Below, piece after piece: positions 58,890 to 64,000 of a stretch of DNA of 64,000 bases; within the stretch, counting starts at the first letter, position 1, and the number at the start of each line of letters is the position of its first letter. The notes beneath the pieces were generated by a model that was not told where the DNA came from, made no database searches, and saw nothing but the letters and a program-made list of their open reading frames with translations. Origin of the DNA: Clostridiales bacterium (lineage in GTDB: Bacteria > Bacillota > Clostridia > Peptostreptococcales > Anaerovoracaceae). The stretch spans positions 2,260,929 through 2,324,928 of the forward strand of contig CP042469.1 of assembly GCA_015243575.1 (NCBI GenBank). The letters are read 5' to 3'. Position numbers and translations under genes: made by a program.

Positions 58890-58985
58890 GTATTTTCCGA
58901 TTATATTTTTTCGATTGTAGTTTTGTTTCAGAGCTGATGCGATTCATCGATCGTCAGGAGATACATGGCAATGCCCTGACAGCCG

Positions 58986-59855
58986 ATGCGAAAAAAGGAG
59001 ATGACAGAGTTGAACGCAAATAGGATGTTCAATTTATCCGGGATCATTCCAAAGCAGCCGGAGTTTGTGCTTTCTACATCAAAATATACAAAAAAATTGT
59101 GTATGCAGTACGGCATTTCGCATTTTTATCAGTTTACTTCCGAAGCGACGAAAATGGGAGTGATTCCCGATGCATGCATCGACATCCTGTTCTGCAAAAA
59201 GGACGGCAGGCTGGAAGCAAGAATTGCAGGCTCACGCCTTTCGAAAGGTGAGGTTGACAATGATCTGAACTGTGAATATTTCGGCATTCGTTTTATGCCA
59301 GGAATCAATCCGGCGAAGGAAACCGTGGCGCTGCATGAAATCGTCAACAGTGAGATGAATTTTGAAGATCTGATTCCTTCCTGCAATGAGAAGAGTCTAC
59401 TTTTGGAGCAGCTCTATCTTGCGGACACCTTTGAAGAACGAATCAGGTCATTTATGAATTATTACCTCCAGCATTACAACGATCCGCTGGAGGATACTCA
59501 TAGTCTGAAATATTTCGTTCAGACAGAGATCATAAAGGCAAACGGTGATATGAAGATCTCGGAGCTAAGCACTCTATCCGGGTATTCAGAGCGATACCTG
59601 AATAAAAAAATACACGAAGACTTTGGACTGAATCCAAATCATCTAATCCGCTTTATCCGCTTCCAGAAAGCGGTAGGCAACTTAACGAGCACGCTGGATC
59701 ATTTAAGCGGTGTCGATACGGCCCTCGAATCCGGTTACTATGACCAGTCACACTTTATTAAGGATTTCAGGAAATTTTCCGGAGAGACACCCATGCGCTA
59801 TATTCATAATCTCCAGTGCCATTCCTATGACAAAAAACTGTACATCATCGACTGA
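58986..59855 (+). CDS. AraC-family transcriptional regulator
   Basis: 289 aa in the longest frame; TTG 59010 (281 aa) has the better ribosome binding site (AAAGGAG) than ATG 58986. The N-terminal half is a ligand-sensing domain (ATKMGVIPDACIDILF; FGIRFMPGINP); the C-terminal AraC HTH pair is clear (MKISELSTLSGYSERYLNKKI; ESGYYDQSHFIKDFRKFSG). Divergent from the RidA-headed operon, whose regulator it most likely is. The inducer is unknown, probably an amine or amino acid. Confidence 0.9.
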   Translation: MRKKEMTELNANRMFNLSGIIPKQPEFVLSTSKYTKKLCMQYGISHFYQFTSEATKMGVIPDACIDILFCKKDGRLEARIAGSRLSKGEVDNDLNCEYFGIRFMPGINPAKETVALHEIVNSEMNFEDLIPSCNEKSLLLEQLYLADTFEERIRSFMNYYLQHYNDPLEDTHSLKYFVQTEIIKANGDMKISELSTLSGYSERYLNKKIHEDFGLNPNHLIRFIRFQKAVGNLTSTLDHLSGVDTALESGYYDQSHFIKDFRKFSGETPMRYIHNLQCHSYDKKLYIID

Positions 59856-59883
59856 GCGGGTTTCGATATCATCTACCAGCAGC

Positions 59884-60297
59884 CTATTTCTTGTTTTCTT
59901 GAATCCTTTGCTTTAATTCTTTAACTTTCAGCTCAATAGCATCGATTATCCCTTTAAATTCGTCATCACTTTTTCCAGTTGGGTCATCCAGTCCCCAGTC
60001 CTCTGTGTAGTCAGCGGGAAGGTAGGGGCAAACGACATTGCAGCCCATTTTGACCACGATATCCACCTCCGGAATATCAGTCAGCAACTTTGAATACTGC
60101 GTCTTTTCCATATCGATTCCGTATCGGCCCTTCATGAGTCTTACCGCGTCCTGATTGATCTGGGGCTTTGTTTCCGTTCCCGCAGAGAAGCTTTCAAACA
60201 CATCACCCGCAAAATATTTCCCAAGCGCCTCAGCAATTTGGCTCCTGCAGGAATTGTGGACGCAGATAAATGCCACCTTTGGTTTTTCGTTGTTCAT
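59884..60297 (-). CDS. arsC: Arsenate reductase ArsC, low-molecular-weight phosphatase family
   Basis: 137 aa. The P-loop CVHNSCRSQ (C12, C17, R18) is the CX4C-R-S active site variant of LMW-phosphatase arsenate reductases; MGCNVVCPYLP supplies redox cysteines near residue 80; WGLDDPTGKSD gives the Asp general acid. It reduces arsenate to arsenite for export by the neighbouring Acr3. Confidence 0.93.
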   Translation of the reverse strand: MNNEKPKVAFICVHNSCRSQIAEALGKYFAGDVFESFSAGTETKPQINQDAVRLMKGRYGIDMEKTQYSKLLTDIPEVDIVVKMGCNVVCPYLPADYTEDWGLDDPTGKSDDEFKGIIDAIELKVKELKQRIQENKK

Positions 60298-60372
60298 CTA
60301 GTCTATCCTCCTATTTATCAATGGTTTTTTGTTATAATCCTCCTATTGGCTTGCTTCCGAACGATGCTATCG

Positions 60373-61443
60373 TTATTCTTTTTCTGACAGACCTGCCGGG
60401 AACCAGGAAACCGTATTATTGGCGATCTTGACGAGGATCAGCATAACAGGAACCTCAACCAACACTCCGACAATCGTGGCCAATGCAACAGGAGAGGTTG
60501 TTCCAAACAAGGCAATGGCTACGGCAACAGCAAGCTCAAAGAAGTTGGAAGCACCGATCATCCCTGCAGGGGCGGCGATATTATGAGGCAGTTTTAAAGC
60601 CTTGGCTGCAAGGTATGCAATAAAGAAGATAAGGAATGTTTGAATAATAAGTGGTATCGCAATCAGCAGGATGTGCAGCGGATTCTCTATAATAACATCT
60701 CCCTGGAATGAAAAAATAATAACAAGTGTCAAAAGGAGCCCTGCAATAGTGATATTGTTGAATTTGGGCAGGAAGGTTTGATTGAAATATTCCTCCCCTT
60801 TCTTGTTAATCAGGGATACCCGGGTAGCAATTCCTGCCGCAAGAGGAATTACCACAAAGAGGACCACGGACAGGATCAGCGTATTCCACGGAACAGCCAC
60901 GCCCCCAATCCCTAGAAGCAAAGCTACGATAGGCGTAAAAGCGATTAAGATGATCAGATCATTGGTGGCAACCTGTACAACGGTATAAGCCGGGTCTCCC
61001 TTTGTAAGATGGCTCCAGACAAAAACCATGGCCGTGCAGGGGGCGGCTCCAAGCAAGACCGCACCTGCCAGATAATCTCTGGCCAAATCGGCAGGTATGA
61101 TGGCCTGATAAATTGAATAGAAAAACAAAGCAGCTATGCCATACATGGTAAAGGGTTTGATGAGCCAGTTTGTAACCCAGGTTACAAATAGGCCCTTCGG
61201 ATTTCTTCCGACATTTTTTATGCTTTTGAAATCCACCTTCATCATCATCGGATAGATCATGATCCAAATCAGTATCGCAACAGGCACCGATACATTGTAA
61301 TACTCAAATTGACCTAAAAATTCCGGGATTCCGGGTAACAGCTTTCCGATAAGAATTCCCGCTGCCATACACAGCACAACCCATACAGTTAAGTATTTTT
61401 CAAAAAAACTCATGTCGATTTTATTCGCTTTTTTCATCATCAT
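60373..61443 (-). CDS. acr3: ACR3-family arsenite efflux transporter
   Basis: 356 aa, ten membrane helices. The conserved cysteine of helix 4 lies in LLGAAPCTAMVFVWSHL; LTKGDPAYTVVQVATND follows; FFELAVAVAIALFG in helix 9 is conserved. It pumps arsenite (antimonite) out by proton antiport. Confidence 0.95.
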   Translation of the reverse strand: MMMKKANKIDMSFFEKYLTVWVVLCMAAGILIGKLLPGIPEFLGQFEYYNVSVPVAILIWIMIYPMMMKVDFKSIKNVGRNPKGLFVTWVTNWLIKPFTMYGIAALFFYSIYQAIIPADLARDYLAGAVLLGAAPCTAMVFVWSHLTKGDPAYTVVQVATNDLIILIAFTPIVALLLGIGGVAVPWNTLILSVVLFVVIPLAAGIATRVSLINKKGEEYFNQTFLPKFNNITIAGLLLTLVIIFSFQGDVIIENPLHILLIAIPLIIQTFLIFFIAYLAAKALKLPHNIAAPAGMIGASNFFELAVAVAIALFGTTSPVALATIVGVLVEVPVMLILVKIANNTVSWFPAGLSEKE

Positions 61444-61530
61444 AACCTCTCAATTTAAAATATTATTATCTTCAATTTGGCTCGGTGGCTCGCGATTCTC
61501 GTTATTTCTATTTTGTTTTTCTGACGTCGT

Positions 61531-61863
61531 TCAGCAATCGATCTGCTTACGGCTCAGCCATGCTTCCAGGTGGATCAGATCTGTATCATAGGGTTCGGTC
61601 CCTCTCAGCGTTTTCTGAATCAAATCATTGACAAATTCAATATTTTGATTTTTTAAGAGAGAATAATAAACCCATTGTGCATTTTTACGACTTGTGAGTA
61701 AACCTGCTTTTTTCAGATAGCTGAGATGTCTGGATGCTTTCGTCTGTAAAACATCCAGAGACTCCACAATGTCGCAGACACAGAGTTCCTTCTCATCAAG
61801 AAGATTCAGGATTCGCAGTCGGGTCTCATCAGACAACGCTTTCAGAACATTTACAATATCCAA
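61531..61863 (-). CDS. arsR: ArsR-family arsenic-responsive repressor
   Basis: 110 aa from TTG 61863, after AAAGGGGG. The winged helix contains the ELCVCDI arsenic-binding motif in helix alpha3, and QTKASRHLSYLKKAG as the recognition helix. Arsenite binding to the cysteines releases the repressor. First gene of arsR-acr3-arsC. Confidence 0.93.
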   Translation of the reverse strand: MDIVNVLKALSDETRLRILNLLDEKELCVCDIVESLDVLQTKASRHLSYLKKAGLLTSRKNAQWVYYSLLKNQNIEFVNDLIQKTLRGTEPYDTDLIHLEAWLSRKQIDC

Positions 61864-61881
61864 AATAACAACCCCCTTTCT

Positions 61882-61945
61882 ATAGATATTCAAACATATC
61901 TATATTCGTTTATACAAATATACTCTACATATAGACATCTGTCAA
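61882..61945 (-). promoter_or_regulatory. ars promoter with two palindromic operators
   Basis: TTGACA (61940-61945), 17-bp spacer, TATATT (61917-61922) on the minus strand. One dyad ATATTCG/CAAATAT (61902-61921) overlaps the -10 box; a perfect one, ATAGATAT/ATATCTAT (61882-61903), lies in the leader. Both are suited to ArsR dimers. Confidence 0.75.
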
Positions 61946-62070
61946 TATGCCTCTTCTTAATTTATTCTGTGTTCGTCTTATCATCAAATGAAATATGACT
62001 AGCTGTTGTCTAGTTGCCAAAAGGCACCGAATCCGAATGGCGATACCTCTCGGTATCTCTAAAGACTAAA

Positions 62071-62101
62071 AAATGGGCTTTCTCTCAGAGAAAGCCCATT
62101 T
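62071..62101. terminator. Bidirectional terminator-type hairpin
   Basis: Near-perfect 15-bp stem (AAATGGGCTTTCTCT/AGAGAAAGCCCATTT) flanked by A and T runs, about 110 bp beyond the surface protein's stop codon. It probably ends the surface-protein transcript. Confidence 0.8.
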
Positions 62102-62212
62102 CAACCTATTAATTACATATACCTCACGAACAATCGTCAAGAAGAAAACACTGCTTAAGAAGCCGGAAAACTCATTCCCCTTATCCTGTATCATATCCTC
62201 CGAAAGGATTAA

Positions 62213-64000
62213 TTAAGAGGACGCCGGTATCAGAAGTGCCACTACCAGCCCCTTTTCATCGGTATAAATCATAACTGGAGAGGTATACAAACCTACAACT
62301 TCTTCTATGGAAGTCATCTTATACTTATTGCCGTCGTTATCCGGCCCGCTTCCATCATAGGTAAATACCATTACATCATCGGATATCTCGAAGGGACTTT
62401 CGCCAAAACTCAATGAAGATGAACTCTCAATTTTCAATCCAGTATCTGCCTGTATCCCTTCAAGCCGATCGATCGCACCGATCTCACCGGACTCATCAAG
62501 TCCATAGGCGATCACCCATCCCTTCAGCAAATCGATATCAATATCCCGGGAGATCAGATAGACTCCTGTGCCACCATCATGATTCCCCATCAGCTTGACC
62601 CTGGGATCAAAGCTATGATCGAATTCCACAACCAATCCATAATGATCCGCTCCAATGTAGGGGGGAACTGTCACGGTCACTTTTCCGCCTGCCGGTTTTC
62701 CGTCCCTCGCTGCATACCTTACATGATAGTCACCTGCGGCCAAACCGGAAATTTCTGTACCGATTGCCTCAATATAATTTGTTTCTGTTGAGAGCTTATA
62801 TTCCATATCACTGTTGGTTCCAGTGATTCTGCCATCATCGTCGGCGTCAGATGTCGGTGCAATTCCCTTTAAGCCCGTTGGCTCAGGCACGCTGTTTGCT
62901 GATTTCGGTACTAACATGGCTACCACTTCGCCTTGTACCACATAGATGCTCACCGGCGAGTTTATGGGACTTCCATAGATCAGATGACCGATAGTGCCGA
63001 TATCATATCTGCTGCTGTCAGCCTCCGGTGTAACTCCTCCATAAAAGAAGACCGACACATCTGCTTGAATGCTGTAGACGGTTCCATTCAAATCGATTTC
63101 CGACGAACTGAGAATTATTGTTCCCGAATCAGTTGATACAGCGTTATCGGAATCCAACACAACGATCTCACCTTCTTCGTTGAGTTCATAATAGACCAGC
63201 TGACCTCTTGACACATAATCCAGCTCATCCGATACTGGGTATATTTTCGCCTCTCCATTTATAGCAAACAGCTTCACATCTCTTGGATCAAAAGTGGAAA
63301 ATCCCGCTACAACTCCAAATCCCTGAGTAATGAGATCTGGCTCCTCTTCTTCAGGAGGACTTACAGTCACTGAGCAGGTGTCTGTAAATCCACCGGCTTC
63401 TGTCGTTGCGGTTATTGTTGCCGAACCCGAAGACACTGGTGTTACAATTCCATCGTTCACCATTGCGACATCTGTGTCGCTAGAAATCCATATCACCTTT
63501 TTATTGGATGCAGTTTCTGGTTTTACCGTTGCGTTTATTGCTTCTTCCGAGCCTCCTGCGATTAAGATGAGATGTTCTTTATCCAGTGAAATACCTGACA
63601 CCTGAATAACAGCCGGCTTCACCGTCACTGTACAGGTTGCCTTAAAGCCTCCGGCTTGTGCAGCAGCAGTTATCGTTGTCGTTCCCGTCGATACCGGCGT
63701 CACAATCCCGTTGACCACAGTTGCGACATTATTGTCGCTAGATGTCCATGTCACCGCTTTGTTTGTTGCGTTTACCGGGCTGACCGTTGCGGTCAGCGTT
63801 CCTGTTGCTCCACCCTCCATAAGAAGCATGGTGTTCGGATTTAAAAGAATACCTGTAACAGGAACAGGAATTGAAACACTTACCGGGCTGGACTGAGCAC
63901 TTGATCCCAGTGCATTTACAGCACTGACTTTGTACCAATATGTCGCTCCCACAGTGAGTCCGCTGTTTGCATAGCTGTTAGCAGTTACTGTGGTCAGCTT
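62213..64000 (-). CDS. Secreted/surface protein with FnIII and Big2 domains, N-terminus beyond window
   Basis: Partial: 595 codons seen, continuing past 64000. In order: a fibronectin type III-like end (GATYWYKVSAVNALG), two Big2 domains (VTGILLNPNTMLLMEGG... and VSGISLDKEHLILIAGG...), then two copies of an unnamed domain of about 100-110 aa (FGVVAGFSTFDPRDVKLFA; YGLVVEFDHSFDPRVKLMG) separated by a FnIII-like linker (GTEISGLAAGDYHVRYAARDG). Probable cell-surface adhesin or S-layer-like protein. The unnamed domain also appears acidic and could bind metal. Confidence 0.8.
   Translation of the reverse strand, partial: KLTTVTANSYANSGLTVGATYWYKVSAVNALGSSAQSSPVSVSIPVPVTGILLNPNTMLLMEGGATGTLTATVSPVNATNKAVTWTSSDNNVATVVNGIVTPVSTGTTTITAAAQAGGFKATCTVTVKPAVIQVSGISLDKEHLILIAGGSEEAINATVKPETASNKKVIWISSDTDVAMVNDGIVTPVSSGSATITATTEAGGFTDTCSVTVSPPEEEEPDLITQGFGVVAGFSTFDPRDVKLFAINGEAKIYPVSDELDYVSRGQLVYYELNEEGEIVVLDSDNAVSTDSGTIILSSSEIDLNGTVYSIQADVSVFFYGGVTPEADSSRYDIGTIGHLIYGSPINSPVSIYVVQGEVVAMLVPKSANSVPEPTGLKGIAPTSDADDDGRITGTNSDMEYKLSTETNYIEAIGTEISGLAAGDYHVRYAARDGKPAGGKVTVTVPPYIGADHYGLVVEFDHSFDPRVKLMGNHDGGTGVYLISRDIDIDLLKGWVIAYGLDESGEIGAIDRLEGIQADTGLKIESSSSLSFGESPFEISDDVMVFTYDGSGPDNDGNKYKMTSIEEVVGLYTSPVMIYTDEKGLVVALLIPASS

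Overview
The window most likely comes from a spore-forming, anaerobic member of the Clostridia. It has two alpha/beta-type small acid-soluble spore proteins, a CgeB-like glycosyltransferase, many ferredoxin-type Fe-S oxidoreductases, AGGAGG-type ribosome binding sites, sigma-A-like promoters and moderate GC. The exact genus cannot be read from the sequence. Most genes are on the minus strand.

Region 1 (1-13.2 kb) is chromosomal. It holds a 133-bp tandem array whose unit can fold into three hairpins, a preT-preA dihydropyrimidine dehydrogenase pair, a BlaI/BlaR1-type sensor pair with two palindromic operators, a LacI-type regulator coupled to a second PreA-like enzyme, two spore DNA-protecting proteins, the NHEJ protein Ku, and small proteins of unknown role.

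Region 2 (13.3-18.1 kb) starts with two proline tRNAs (CGG and GGG). The 3' end of the second tRNA plus its terminator is repeated about 2.7 kb downstream. The repeats bracket a three-gene cassette: an SPFH protein with four zinc ribbons and two membrane proteins. A ProX-type Ala-tRNA(Pro) deacylase and a cold-shock gene follow.

Region 3 (18.2-49.85 kb) is a phage-tail-only locus. It contains two complete, diverged contractile-tail modules in tandem (sheath, tube, frameshifted tail chaperone, tape measure, LysM protein, hub, DUF2577, DUF2634, baseplate J, YmfQ-like, fibre). A third partial baseplate/fibre cassette follows, then one shared lysis cassette (two holin-like proteins, an M15 endolysin). 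Terminase, portal, protease, full-length capsid, integrase and replication genes are absent. Small head-gene remnants sit at the upstream end. A divergent pair of HTH regulators with shared operators and a sigma-region-4-like activator lie upstream. This layout fits an R-type tailocin (diffocin/PBSX-like bacteriocin) with two tail bodies and three baseplate/fibre sets; it is the most striking system here.

Region 4 (49.9-64 kb) returns to chromosomal genes: a glycosyltransferase, an SRAP DNA-crosslink protein, an amino-acid permease, and a catabolic operon (RidA-like, ornithine-cyclodeaminase-like, and a HcnABC-like Fe-S/FAD dehydrogenase) with a divergent AraC regulator. A 25-bp motif is repeated in the regulatory region of that operon and recurs, slightly diverged, before the permease. 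An arsenic operon (arsR-acr3-arsC) and a Big2-domain surface protein that runs off the window end complete it.
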